43,553 nt of DNA, from contig JAGFNK010000437.1 in assembly GCA_025769875.1 (NCBI GenBank), positions 1-43,553 of the forward strand. The letters run 5' to 3'. This DNA is from Russula earlei. Its lineage: Eukaryota > Basidiomycota > Agaricomycetes > Russulales > Russulaceae. The notes beneath the pieces are model-generated. The model was not told the DNA's origin. It saw only the letters and a program-made list of their open reading frames with translations, and made no database searches. Below are positions 1 to 11,650 of this stretch, piece by piece (position 1 is the stretch's first letter; each line of letters opens with the position of its first letter). The position numbers and the translations under genes are program-made.

Positions 1-957
1 TCCCTACACTCCCTATCCCTTTGTAATATCGCTCTCGCCCATCATTGACTCCCCTTCATCCTGCTCTTGCCCCTCTGTCATTGTCTATGGACCAATGTCC
101 TCACCCCGCCATGCACCTATACATGGACCCTGATGATGCATCCTCCAATGTCATTGCCATCTGAACCAAGGGCTCACTGCCCACAGCCCCTCACCCCTCA
201 TCCGAACTGCACCGTCCCACACTTGTGGACCCTTAGTTGGAGGAGTAGCATCCCTGTAGTTTGTAGTATTTAATGCCCAATAGCTACCATCTCAAACAGA
301 GGTGGACATTTGCCGCCTCCTGGTCCCACAGCAATTTCCAAGGATGACATGCTGATAAGGCATGTACAAGTGTCACCAAGCACATTGAGGTGTAAATAAA
401 TTCATTTAAAATATTCTGAAGTCTATGAGTGAGAGGTCAGGTCAGTCTGATGTAAAGTCCTTGTGGTGCTTGATGTACATTGTCATCTGAGCCCAATGGG
501 TGTTGCTGAATGCAGCATGTCCGAAATGCAAAATGGGAACTGTTGTAGAAATGAATTGAGTGACATGGGCCAGTAAAGTGAAATAACAGTAGAAATTATG
601 GCTGAGAAAGAGCAGATAGGGAAACGAAACACAAAACACAAAGTTTTGAAGGATTTGCATCTGAAATGAATCACCTGTGGTATGGCCACCATGTTCGGCC
701 TTCTGGTGACCTTCCCAAAATTGGTCATATTGCTGACTCAGCAGCAATCAGATGCCTCTAACTCATCAACCAATCACTGCCAGTGTAAGAACTTTTGTTT
801 GAGGCAACACTGGACATAGTTCTTACTGCCCAAATCAACTACACAGGCATTAATACTCTAGAAAGTTCAGAAAGTCCCCTGTGGCCAACTTGTCAGGGTG
901 GCCAACTACCTGACCCCATACAGTAATTACAAGAATAAAATGCTTTCGAAAAAAAAA
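1..957 (+). repeat. CpG-poor repeat ending in an A-tail
   Basis: This stretch is poor in CG dinucleotides and contains no convincing gene. It ends in AATAAA-like sequence followed by a run of ten A residues at about 948-957, after which composition switches abruptly to CpG-rich. The last 30 bases resemble the 3' end of the insert at 4702-4807 (both have AGAATAAAA, then GCTTTC, then poly-A). A polyadenylated retroposon end is the simplest reading. No clear target duplication was found; an imperfect match (AGAAAGT-CAG) occurs at about 859-869 and just after the tail. The left edge is outside the window or not visible. Confidence 0.4.
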
Positions 958-1247
958 AGAAAGTCAGCAGACATTTTCATCTATTTTTTGCACTCCGATT
1001 CAACCTCCTTTGGATTCTACCAATGAGATAGAGCATCTGGAATCGAGACTACGAGTGCGAGTGAACGTCCGTGCAACCCTGGGCGTACCTTTCTATATAT
1101 AGTTTTCTACACGACCCTGACAAACCCTGTCACAACCGTGCACTCCTGAGACGAGATTGCAAGGCAAAACTGCAGGACGCGACGTCCTACGATGGAACTC
1201 AAATTTGATAGTGGACCGGTTGACCAACAACTGCGACGCGCTGTGAC

Positions 1248-1291
1248 GAACTTACCACGCCTCATCCATGAACTTACCACGCCTCATCCAT
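1248..1291 (+). repeat. Perfect 22-bp tandem duplication
   Basis: Two exact adjacent copies of a 22-bp unit starting GAACTTACCACG occupy 1248-1269 and 1270-1291. They lie downstream of a TATA-like stretch (about 1095-1101) and just upstream of a long open frame beginning at 1345. They could be a duplicated promoter element or a recent slippage event. No function is evident from sequence alone. Confidence 0.85.
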
Positions 1292-1344
1292 CAGTGAAAA
1301 TACCTGTTTCCTAAGCAGTTGATTGACGGTTTGTCTTACGTAAT

Positions 1345-2280
1345 ATGAGAACAAGCTTCCCACGTGCATGTGCGGAGTTTTTCCTCGAGGCTGTCTCGGG
1401 CAAGGCCAAACCGGGAAGTGCCGACTATATCCCCATCACGATCTCAAGCCGTTGGAAACTTTCACCTGCGCGGATTGTACCTATGGCCATTCATCAGAAC
1501 CGCGGTACGCTTCGGCGTCGATCCTTATTCCGCCGATGCTCTGCCATATCCGCGCCTTGGGACGTCCATTTGTCTGAAATGGGCCTTGAAATATTCGACG
1601 CCATCGGGGTCGATCCTTGGGGATCTCAACCGAACGATGAATGTCCTGGTGGATACCTCACCCGAGGAGCAGTACTTAGTAGGAAAGCATTCGGAATGTG
1701 CGATATAGCGAAGTTATCGCGATTCCCACCATTGGTGCCTCGCGTTGTGTCGGTCCTGATGGCAGTGATTGTCATGATAGCGCCTCTTGATTGGGGAATA
1801 TATGTATTTCATATCGGTGTTATTGTGCGTCGCCTTGAATATTGACGTGCTCCCGTCGATTGTGGCATCCAGTTCTACTCACATCAGATTTTTTCGAAGC
1901 AACAGACTATTGGAAAAGGCAGTAATAGAGGAGGCTCGGCCCTATAATCTCAACACCGTCTACTTGGCCTTCAACAACTCCCAGGGAGCCGGGAACTGAC
2001 CGTCATCCTATCGAGAGTAGAGTTCGACACCATTAGCCTAGTCGAAAACCTCCCGTCACTGCCCTCGACCGTGCCACCTTCGCCACTGCTATACTCCATT
2101 CCATTTATCAGCAATCCCAAGCTGGCCTCTTTGTGGAATGGAAGGACGGAAGGCACCGCCCGGGATTTTGATCGCAACGAGTTAGCTCTGTGCGCCAATC
2201 AGTCGAGGAGTTTGATGTTGAGAAACATTTTGAATGTGGCGTTCATCTCACTCAACTCGTGTCTGATGTTACAGTATTGA
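1345..2280 (+). other. Unrecognised coding-like stretch, probably a decayed or intron-rich host gene
   Basis: Open frames on the plus strand run 1345-1845 (166 codons), 1787-1999, and in another frame about 1980-2280. None reads like a known domain and frames change more than once. Composition is CpG-rich like the intact host gene that follows. The neighbouring gene showed that many short introns can hide a real coding sequence here, so an intron-rich gene is possible, but I could not build a convincing spliced model. The final open stretch ends at TGA 2278-2280. No function is proposed. Confidence 0.25.
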
Positions 2281-2661
2281 TTCTTTGTAGACGGCGCTTG
2301 ACGCGACTCAATTTTTTAACGCTACGTAGGCGTGTGACTAACGAATTCCCATCGCTCTCAAGCTAAAGGGGATGGGCACGGCGAGCCACGCGACATGTCG
2401 CGCCCACCCTGAATGTCCATAATTGGTAAGGCGCATTCTGATATGTGTTTCCGACCTCTATTCGGCCCTCTTTAAAGTTATGATTCCCCTGATTCTCTCC
2501 CCACAGACACATCACACGGAACTCATTTGATTAACCGGCTCCCTCGCTGCAGCAACGTGCGACGATATTTCTCATAAGTAGACCCAATCCCGAATGATCG
2601 TTGGAGCCTAAACTTTGCCTTATCCCTTCCCCCGCGTCTGGTGGTGTTTGAAACGGCCATC

Positions 2662-4370
2662 ATGGGTTTGCTCGCTGATGTCCCTACAGCCGTGACTTCC
2701 ACTAGCGGCCCATTGTTGGTAGCCAACAATTTTCGTATCGCTTCCTTGTCTATCGCCGCCTATGAGTATGTGACCACCACTACCCTCTCGTAAGCGCTCC
2801 TGATTCACTTCCGACCAGCTACCTCGTAACCCTCCCAGCCGAGATTCGGCTATACAGTTCTTCAAGTCGACGTAGGTAAGAAGTCCCAATGCACACATGA
2901 AATATCACGACTAAATCATTCGGTTGGATAGCTTGGGTTGTGTATTATTTGTCCTCATTCGGTATGTAAATTACTATTGCTGTTTGGAAGACTGGCATTA
3001 TATGCTCCATAGGTACACGAGCATGATCACAATGATCGCCAGCAATGTGGGGTTCTTTGATCATCACTTCTCTCCCCAAGTTTGCGGACGCTACTCCAAT
3101 GTCGCTCCCGTATTCAAAGGTGCGGTTCCAATGCCCTGTGATGCATGGGTGCCGGAGGCTGAGTAATCGAAACTTCCAGTCCTCCAGGTCATGGTGTCAC
3201 AAGCAATCCTTGGTGTCCGGTATGTCCTGATTATCCTGTTCCAACCGCCGAGTATGACCGAGAAACCAAGGGCATATAACATTTCCCTGCGTAACGTCTG
3301 GGTAAGGCGTATCATTGTACCCGTATATGTCGTCGTGGTTGGGGTTCGTTGTCGTTGCCATTGTTTGATGATTCCTGTCCTCATATAAACCCAGATCCAG
3401 TGGTTCGCTGCTCTAGACAAAATTCGTGAGTGCCACAGTTATGCTATTGACGACTTAAGGTCTCACTGATACCGCTTCAGCTGTGATGGTGAATGTGCGT
3501 ATACCCCCTCCTTCTATTTCAATATATGTATTCAAGGTTTTGTGTCCGTCTGATCAGGGAAAGTACGTTCAGATCCCCCAATCTTACAGCCAGCCAGTCA
3601 TCCTGAGACCAAAACTTTAGTTGCGGGACGGCTGTTGGCAATAAGAAGTATTCGGTCTTGGCCTGGCTGTTTTACTTGGCTGCCATGCTATTCGATTGTC
3701 TCGCGCTATCCATCTCGACAGTTTTTCTTCTCAAGATGAGGCCCGCCGCAATCCCTGGGTTCACGTAAGTCACAACGCTCAACACATGATGTCAGCTCTG
3801 ACACCTTGCAGCGCTTCAAAACTTTTGGGGATGTGAGTCGGCTTTCTGGTAGTGGAAGCGATAAGGCTTACCCTCTCGACCAAGATTGATATTTGATGGT
3901 TTGGGATACCTTGTCGTGCTTACGGGTAGGCTTCATCGACGACGTCAATCCTTGCCTAACCAATCTTCGTACAGCCGTCAACTTGATGAACGTCTTCCTA
4001 CTTCGAGACGGAACTGTGGTCACTGGAACAGCGGGGTATTGCATTTATTTCCTAAGTCGTCTCATCGGGTCTTAATGCGTGGAATTAATAGCGTATCTCT
4101 CGGATATGCTTTCACTTGGATCATGAGTCAACGGATTCTTCTTCACCTCCGCAGTACGTTCCCTACCATGCCTAGACCTGGCCAAGTGACTGAACAGACT
4201 TAACAGAGGAAAAAGCACGACAACAGTCAGTCTACGTATCGCAGCTTCCGACATGCACCCCCGTGCAAGTCTGCGTTGAAATGAAGCACATGAGCGACGG
4301 CGAGGGGACCGAGACGACAGACCTACAAACTAAATCATACAACCCCCCAAGTGAATTCGAGAAGTATTAA
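2662..4370 (+). CDS. DUF6533-type multi-pass membrane protein, 14 exons
   Basis: Spliced model: 2662-2765, 2819-2875, 2932-2961, 3013-3119, 3180-3219, 3271-3343, 3401-3425, 3481-3498, 3608-3764, 3812-3832, 3885-3925, 3975-4035, 4092-4153, 4207-4370 (TAA). All introns are GT..AG, most 46-60 nt, and phases agree throughout, giving about 319 aa. Only the exon 8/9 junction, around a roughly 110-nt intron, is uncertain. The spliced protein carries motifs I recognise from the basidiomycete DUF6533 family: DYLVTLPAEIRLY near residue 35-47, then SNVGFF, MVSQAILG, a hydrophobic WLFYLAAMLFD segment, and GYAFTWIMSQRILLHLR before a hydrophilic acidic C-terminus. Family members are integral membrane proteins of unknown biochemical role, with several TM helices. 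No internal stop appears in the model, so I call it intact. ATG 2662 was chosen because it opens the frame of the first conserved helix. Confidence 0.85.
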
Positions 4371-4686
4371 CCACGGAACAGTCGGGGATCCCACGCTGTC
4401 AGATGAGAAATGTATCGGTCCCAGTCATCGTTACGCCTCTCGGGATTTTTCCAGCACCCGAAAGGGAGCTATCCCCACGTTGCCTCTCGCATTTGCGTGC
4501 CATTACTTGGGTCTTGGGTGTTTATGTCTTGCTATCTTTTATAGTTTAGGGTATCTAATTTGGACTATTTTACTGGTGCAGTGGATGCCGTGACATACGC
4601 TCATGCGCTCATGAATTGAATAATGTGGCAGATTTCCGCCGGCCAGTCGGCTGCGGAGATGGAGATGGCGTGGGTGAACACCGCCT

Positions 4687-4822
4687 AACTCCGGATACGC
4701 GCGGGGCTCCTAGCGCGTTACATAGAATTGAACCTTTTTTTCATGCTATCTAACACTTATTCCGAGTATTTACTACCAGAATAAAAACGCTTTCCAAAAA
4801 AAAAAAAAACTCCGGATACGCG
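4687..4822 (+). mobile_element. Short polyadenylated retroposed insert with 15-bp target duplication
   Basis: A 106-bp insert (4702-4807) sits between two identical 15-bp copies of AACTCCGGATACGCG (4687-4701 and 4808-4822; the leading AA overlaps the A-tail). The insert ends in CAGAATAAAAACGCTTTCC and then a run of about 13 A residues. A long target duplication plus an A-tail is the mark of LINE-mediated (target-primed) insertion, so this is a SINE, a truncated LINE or a truncated mRNA copy. It has no coding capacity. The sharp duplication implies it is young. The related tail at about 930-957 suggests a dispersed family. Confidence 0.85.
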
Positions 4823-6660
4823 GGCGATGCCAAAATGTGTAACCTGTAACCTGTAACCAGTGGAACGCTCCTATTGGGGCAAAGGTGGGGGTACGATCGT
4901 GCCTTCGATGCGATGTTTCAGTTATTTTCTTTGGAATTTTATTTTTACTTGACGGGCAGATCTAGCGGTCTCAAGTCCCTGGCGACTCGCATAATACGAT
5001 GTAAAGACGGACGCGCATGAATAAACCTCACGATCATTACCGTCAAAATAACGAGGGCTCCGAAAAATTTCCGCACAACTCCAGTAATGCTCTTGTAGCA
5101 CACGCCTGGATCCTTTTGTGGATCACTTCAGGTTGTGCAAGAGGACCTTACCTACTTGCTTTTCCCACTTGCAAGGCTAGTAGAACGCAATGTAATGATG
5201 TAAGGAAGGGGTGCCAAAAAATCGTTGTTCAACTCAACTGGCGCAGCTTTCCACTCCATAGACACAAGCCAATTCAGAAAACGATGAAGGGAGTGGTGTT
5301 GAAGCAGAGTCGCAAGCCAGGTCACGTGCGGCCGGCAAACATATATAATATTGTCCTGGAATACTCGGAAGCTTGGACACTCACCCGCGAATGGGGCACG
5401 AAGCGAAGTCGTAAGAGGGAAGAAAGTAAAGCAGGAATCCTCGTGGGCAAAGTAATTCAGCTGCCAAGTTGTGCACGCCACCGCCTCATCTCGCCATCTT
5501 TGGCACTGACCGGTCTGTTGTCAGAGGCCATACCTATTGTTAACAATTAGGGGGGAAATTAGATTATGGGGATGACGCACATCTCAATCCGATTCTTCTC
5601 CTGCGCTGATGTCTCGAGGTAGCTGGGTCCTTTTCACGACCTTGTACATAAACACCGGGTCACCCACTAGGATTGCCCAATCAAAGGTAGCACAGTCACC
5701 ACCTGCTTGGGAGCCGCTACGTGAGTGAACACTGTATTCGTCCTCAAGTCTCTGTGTGAGAGGTTCTAAGCTGTTCGCCTGGTGACTAAAGCCGAAACCA
5801 ATTGACGTGAAATTGGCCTTGAAGGTGCTAGGCGTTTCCTTGATACAAGACGTCACTACAAGATTGTTGCGACTACGATGCGTCGGTGTATTAGTGAATG
5901 GTAATGGGAGGATCTGCTCGACCGTGACGACAAGTTGTCAATTCAGTCTGATAATTTGGGAATAATATTTTACGAATTACGTCAAGTAACCAAGGGCGTG
6001 GGAGTCCATTCATGCCCTTTTCCACTCAAATGATGACAAATGGCAGGTGGACTGCCAGAAGCCCTCGGGTCTCTGTTCGGATCCCCTCGTGTCTTTGCCC
6101 AAGTCAGTACAACGCATCTTGCTATAGTCAAATCGTACAGTCTTTACTGTGACTCAACTCCGAATTCTCTGAATTGATTGTTCTGTTATCTGTCATGCTC
6201 AATCAACTATGCCTTAGCGATATCATGATGCTGTTGTGGCTCCAGCTTTCATCTCATCGCGTCGGGCGTCCCTTCGCGCGCCCCACTGTATCAGCCATAT
6301 GAAGTTGGCTCGGGAACATTCATCATGTAACTTTCTGGCCATTCCATGACGTGACCTAGTGCGTGTGCGCCGCATGGTGCCCTCTACCCCCTTACCCATT
6401 TTGTATCATCTTCAACGGAGTTACTTCTCCTAACGTGATGTCTGGCGCTCATCCTACCACCGCCTTGCCCTCCATCTTTTACCTTGCTTTTGGTACTGCC
6501 TTGAAATAAATCAAAACGCACGAAAAACGACCTTCCTCCCGCCGCTCGACTTTGAGTCTGTGACTCTCCCACTTTCGACCTCGCTATCATTCAGCAACAG
6601 GTCTAGGCCCGAACCGTCCCGGGGCATCAATGAGAAGTCGGCAAAGCGGCTGGACTTCAC
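4823..6660. other. CpG-rich stretch with no recognisable gene
   Basis: The longest frames are 5017-5550 on the plus strand (177 codons) and 5584-5856 on the minus strand (90 codons). Neither shows a known motif. The minus frame has GT/AG pairs around an acidic stretch, so an intron-rich gene cannot be excluded. Tandem AACCTGTAACCTGTAACC occurs at about 4841-4860. I see no RNA gene and no transposon ends here. Confidence 0.4.
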
Positions 6661-6699
6661 GGTGAATGTTCTATGTGCCTTTTTCTCAGTTCTTTGAGA

Positions 6700-8246
6700 A
6701 GGTGTTGGTTTGGTATGCTCAAGGACACGAACTCGTCTGCGATCTTCACCCCCATATAATGTCTCCCAGTGTTCTTACCCGAAAAGTGATCCTTTCCGGG
6801 GTCGGTGTCCTACTATCGGTGCGATTTTTCAATCCCCTCGCGCGAGCCATTATCACCCACATTTCTCAGGAAGCTAAGGATGTTCGAGCGAGCCAAAGCA
6901 ATCTCACCGAGGTCTCTGAAAGGATGGACTTTTTTTGTTGACGTCTCTCGTGATGACGACGAAGGATATCAAGTAAGACACAATGGGGGCAAGTAATTCA
7001 TATACAAACACGTCACGGTTGGCTGGACCACTGTTGAGAGAAATCCCTAGGGAAGGTTGTTACTTATCTGAAGGGCTGATATTGAAGATGTGCGTCAGAG
7101 GATAGACAAGCTAACGATTGTGGAGGCCCGGATGGCCACTGCAGAGGTTCTGAAAGTCACACAATTCAGTCGGCAGCAGACGGGAGTGGCCATCGTGGAT
7201 GACGGGGTGGCCTGTGTCGATGAGAAGGTCTCTGGCAGTCGACGAGAGGGTGGCCGGTGTCAAACTTGCTTCTCACTCACGCAGAAAGAACGTCTTAACT
7301 CAGACGAGAAGAAGCAACGACAGCTATTAACAAACAATGAGCGACGTAGACCAGGTCAAACGTTTGTGATCCCATAACCTATTCATCCTGAGTGTGCAAG
7401 CTGTGTATCTTCGCAGGTAATCAATACTACGGGACCTTCGCACCTAGGTCTCACCATCAGATCCGTCGTCGCACAGTCCGAGAACGTGTCATGGCTAATA
7501 CGAAAAGCCCTGGAATATCCATTTGACTCGGAGGAGTCATGCTTTTCGGGGTGGCTCCTGGTCTACGACGCGTCATTACCACGAGCCTTTGCCTGATTGA
7601 CTGCATACGTGCTTGCTGTGGTGACCTCAGGGAGGTTAGCGGCACCTCCCTCTATTACGTCGCATCCTGCGGTTTCTGGACCTCGCAGAAAACCTGGCTA
7701 TCAACAATCAGAAAGAAGTGAACGCCACTGGCGGCTACCTATGTGATACCGCTAGGGACAGCAGTGAGCGCGGGACACCCCGAGATGCACAAATGGTTTA
7801 TCAGCGCGGTGCAGCTGTAGATGTCCGAGGCTATCACGAGATGACGCCGTTATGCTGTGCATCTGGTGGGGGGGCATTCCGAAATCGCTAAATGACTACC
7901 TGATCGTGACGCAAATCCAACTATCTGCGAGGTCTGTGACGGCTGGACTCCATTGCAACTCGGATGCTACTCCAGCGCCACGCACGGAATAGTACTCTGA
8001 GTGGCGACAAGCTTCCGTTTCGACCTGCATCAGAAGACGGATGGATATTCCAATGTCCGAAACAGGGCTAACTCTACGTCGTTGCATTTTGCATCACAGC
8101 TTGGGGAGCTCGAGTCGCGCGTGCTGATCGAGCATGGTAAAGACATCGATGTGAATGAAAGACAACGTTGGCAGGGCCCCGTCTCGGTTTGGGAGCGAAA
8201 AGGACATCAGACTGTTGTGAAAGTGTTATCAGAAGTCGTTGATTGA
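6700..8246 (+). pseudogene. Broken NLR-type gene (basidiomycete NACHT/ankyrin family)
   Basis: The order matches the family: an N-terminal helical domain (GVGVLLS, a clean intron of about 51 nt ending at the CAG near 6871, then AKDVRASQSNLTEV and ERMDFF); a coiled linker (ADIEDVRQRIDKL, EARMATAEVLKVT, 7075-7170; SDVDQVKR near 7340); a stretch resembling the conserved WLSPSDPS element at about 7440-7480 with Trp replaced by TAG; then at least four degenerate ankyrin repeats (about 7715-8246; EVNATGGY, MTPLCCASGGGHSEIAK, DANPTI, WTPLQLG, TSLHFASQLGELE, VLIEHGKDIDVNE). Lesions include TGA in the N-domain, a frameshift after DEKVSG, a TAA before the SDVDQ motif, a frameshift in a run of G near 7870 and a stop after HSEIAK. 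The NACHT P-loop region is missing or unrecognisable. Such proteins are intracellular STAND receptors linked to non-self recognition; this copy should be inert. Confidence 0.8.
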
Positions 8247-10530
8247 CCTTGCCAATGGGGCCTCGCAGATGACAGATTTTGTCCGCTATGGTTACCTTGT
8301 GAGGAGAGAACATCATCACATCAAATTTCCGTAAGGACCAATTTGAAATTACGAGGGTCTTGCGGCTGCTTCTCGGGCCTCGCTTGGTTGAGCCGGCTCC
8401 CGGGATTCGAGCCGGTCCGAGCCAAGCCACCTATCGGCTGCACAACGGGGTGCGTTGGGATCACTCTCTGTCGTTCAGCCTCTTGGCAGACTGAAATCCC
8501 CCATGAACACCTATGAACCTGTCGTCAGGTCCCCTTTAGCACCGCATATCGATGCTCCCTACGCCACGTCTATCTTCTCGCATCAGTGTGCTGCGCACAG
8601 TATCAGGCTAATAATGAGGCTATACTCCAGGATTGCCCGGCATGTTCCATCCCATTGCGAGTGACATCCCTTCTTAACGATGGTCCCGCACCACGACGAA
8701 GTTGCAAATCGCCACTGCCCGAATCCCGCTCTTGGCTTGCACGAGGACACCATGCCAAGACATACTGGTCGGAGCAAACCTCCTCCCCTATCGGCTCACT
8801 CGGAACTTTGATGCACAGGCAGTCCCTCGCTCCGTGAGGGAAACCAAGCACGACGCATCAAGGGCAAGGCGGGACGCCACCAAGGCACTCAGACGTCCGA
8901 CCCTGCACCGTCTGTGCCACAGCCGCCCAGTGCGCGCTTGGCGAAGATGACCTTAAATAGCTTCTTTTGTGAACAAGAATGGCTCTTCTAGGGATGGCGG
9001 CCCACACGTTCATACACGGGGGGAATCGGGGCTCACGAGTGGGAAGGGGAACCAGCGAGCGACCGAAAACGCACTCGGGTCCCCGCACCACCTGCACCGG
9101 ACATGGAGACCGTCCCAGCACGTCCCATCCGACGAACAGCTGGCGCCAAGCTGTCGAACAACGTTTCCCGTGAATCCCGCCGCACCCGTTGGTCATCAGG
9201 AAACAGAAATCCTTTACGGTGGGTTCTTCGCGAGGCCAATCACAATAAGAAAGGCGCCTAGAGCACTGAATCCGGTCGACGTCCCAGCGGGGATCACAGC
9301 GTTCGTGGGAGACACTGGTGCTTACGAGGGAGTACCTGTCCACTGATGCTGATCGTCGCGAGGATGAACATTCGCAAATCCCGCTTGAATTTACTCCATT
9401 CATTTTGAGAGGGAGACAAGATTCATGCTGACACCTTCACGGCAGATACAGAACCTCCTGTTACCAATCCCTCGGAATTGACCGCATCTGTTAACAGTTT
9501 TCAGACTTTGAAAGAGGAGAAAGATCCCCTTCGATGTGACATCCGCAAGCCTCCCGTGTTGGCAACACAGGGACAATACAAAGGGCAAGGTCAACAAGGG
9601 AAGATGGTTCTCCGTCCGCCGTCGAGGGTCATCAGGTTAGGAACGGAATCATAAGAAGTTACTTACCTTCTGCATCAGATCCACCAGCAAATGGCAGGCT
9701 CACCACCCACAAAGGTGTCCCTAGAAATTTGAAGCCGTCTCTCGCGGCAACTCCACAGACGTCAAGATATCTTCTCCCCGATGCGAACGCCACTACAGTC
9801 TTTAATGTTTCTACGGCTCGAGTGACGCAGCACTACAGTATAATCATTTCCGGTTCTCACATTGGTGGAGATGACCTCCGTCGCATTTTCGATGGCAAAA
9901 GTCGCCCTCAAGGACACCACGCGCCATCGACGCAGCGCAACGCGACAGCACCACACCCAATGCAAGGCATTATCCCTCCGGTCCTGCTAGCAAATCTTGT
10001 CTTCCTCGCCGCTCTCGACTATCATGTCCGACAGTTCAATTTCGATTTCAGAATCATCATTACCATAGGTGAAGCTGCCGGTCAATGAGACCGGTTCTCA
10101 ACGTACAATGTTCCGCAAGCGACGGGATGCCGGGTCTCTTTTCCTCCCTGCGTGGCCTGTGTGCCATTTTCAACCGCACGTCAGCTGTACTGACGGGTGA
10201 CCGACATCAGTGCTGAAGGAACTCATCAATGAGCCACGCATCATCAGCCTCGGGAACGTCAACATCACTGCAGTAGTCTCTGCCTCGGTGTTGTGTGCGC
10301 ACTGTCAGAGGGTCAGGAAAATGACGGCATGACTTGGAAGACGGCGATCAGAGTGGTGCGAGGGAAATATGTCGTTTTCCCTACCAGGATACTAGATGAA
10401 TAGCTTGAGCACTATCGTTGGTCCGGCCGAGCTGAGAATGTAGGACAGGACCAGTATGATGATCCCAGCTTTGTGAGGGATACCCATAGCAGCAATCGCA
10501 CCCAACCAGTGACAAGCGACATACACGACA
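8247..10530. other. CpG-rich stretch without a recognisable gene
   Basis: Open frames exist (for example plus 8969-9346 and 9729-10088, minus 8858-9403) but none shows a family motif, and opposite-strand frames overlap heavily, as expected from GC-rich noncoding sequence. A short block at about 8355-8430 is rich in GAGCCGG/AGCCAAGCC motifs resembling the GGCCCGG-type subterminal sequence at 28.15 and 29.3 kb, so one end of a related element may lie here. Base composition changes to CpG-poor from about 10.45 kb. Confidence 0.35.
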
Positions 10531-10923
10531 GGCAGGAAGGGATAAGTTGAGTCTGCTTATAGTCAACTCAGTGGACAATAAAGTAAAATATTTCAAGTGT
10601 AGGCTCTGTTGTGGCCACAAATTATATTACATAAGTAGTGACTTTAGTTGAGCATGAAAAATGTGACAAAAAAGGTTCAATAAGGACAGGTCTACTCATT
10701 CCGGCACAACATTTACCCTAGCCTGGCTAAAAGTTGTGCCAAAATGAGTAGACCATCCTTATTTAACCTTTTTTGTCACATTTTTTGTGCTCAACTGAAG
10801 TCATTACTTACATAATATAATTTGTGGCTACAACAGAGCCTACTCAGCACTTGAAATATTAATATTTTACTTTTATTGTCCAATGAGTTGACTATAAGCA
10901 GACTCAACTTATCCCTTCCTGCC
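10531..10923. mobile_element. Foldback element (long inverted-repeat MITE)
   Basis: Two arms, 10531-10710 and 10733-10923, are near-complete inverted repeats of each other around a 22-bp spacer. The outer ends read GGCAGGAAGGGATAAG on the left and its complement on the right. The arms differ by scattered substitutions and small indels, so the element is not brand new. It has no coding capacity, so it would be a non-autonomous foldback or MITE. Transcripts would form a stem of about 180 bp. I could not define a target duplication, and the right end abuts an LTR-C-like fragment. Confidence 0.85.
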
Positions 10924-10934
10924 CATAATGATAA

Positions 10935-11140
10935 TAGAGGGTTTCAGATGATTTGCTTGATGCCTTGCAAGCAAACAAGATCCTGAAGCTATGACCAGTG
11001 ATATTTCACAGGAGAACAAGCTTAAGGTTTGTTCCCTTCAACAGCACAGCTTATATACATGAGGAATGCTATATCAAATAGCTTCCTTGAGGCAATGGTG
11101 CTGTATCATCAAGGTGTCCAGACATGTACTGCTGATCACT
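10935..11140 (-). repeat. Degenerate LTR-C-like fragment
   Basis: This sequence aligns in reverse orientation to the young LTR at 38146-38684. It shares the CCAGTGATATT block, the hairpin around GAACAAGCTTAAG (11012-11040), a TATA-like TTATATAC, and TATCAAATAG. It is diverged and its outer edge is cut off by the foldback element, so it is an old relative of the LTR-C family rather than a recent copy. Confidence 0.6.
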
Positions 11141-11199
11141 AAGGACTCAGGAGCAGGTGGGCAAGGGTCGGAACAGATGATACGCGGCGAAGGCGGTGT

Positions 11200-11650
11200 T
11201 GAACAGGAGGACGAGCCAAACAACGAGGAGGTACCAGATGGGGACTGGTGGGTGTTGCAAGAGACAGAGGCAAAGGCTGGAGGCCAGTGTAGCGAGAGGG
11301 CTTTAAACAAGGCAGTTGTTGAAGAGTACCTTGGAGGCAAGGGGAATCTTTAGACTGAGCGGTCGCAGGGGAGTACCCAGGAAGATGAGAGTATCACAAA
11401 TGGACAGTCTGATGACTGCCATACTTCATTGGGGCTTATATACAGTGTACAGGGTTGATTACAAAGAGCTGGAACTATTCTAGACCCTTTAGTACCATCC
11501 AATAGGACTACAGAGGCATAAACTTGCTTGTGTCAAGTTTCAGGCTTACTGAGCGCATTACTGATCATTGTGGGGCAATGACATCATTATGATGTCACTG
11601 TGGAGTCGCTCAGTCAGCCATGATGTCATTGGAGCCTTGATGATGTCAGA
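11200..11650 (-). repeat. Divergent LTR related to LTR-A
   Basis: The block CACAAATGGACAGTCTGATG (about 11396-11415), followed by a TATA-like GGGGCTTATATACAG, matches the promoter region of LTR-A in minus orientation, and upstream sequence shares short blocks (GAGTACCTTGGAGG, GGACGAG). Overall identity is low. The downstream part contains several TGATGTCA/TGACATCA motifs. Ends and duplication are not resolved. Confidence 0.4.

Noticed and set aside
5017..5550. 177-codon plus-strand open frame
   Set aside because: Amino-acid composition looks random, there is no motif, and a minus-strand frame of similar quality overlaps it. Length alone is not enough in this GC content.
8355..8430. tRNA-like T-arm (GGCTCGAATCCC on the minus strand)
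   Set aside because: No acceptor stem, D-arm or anticodon arm of proper length could be fitted around it.
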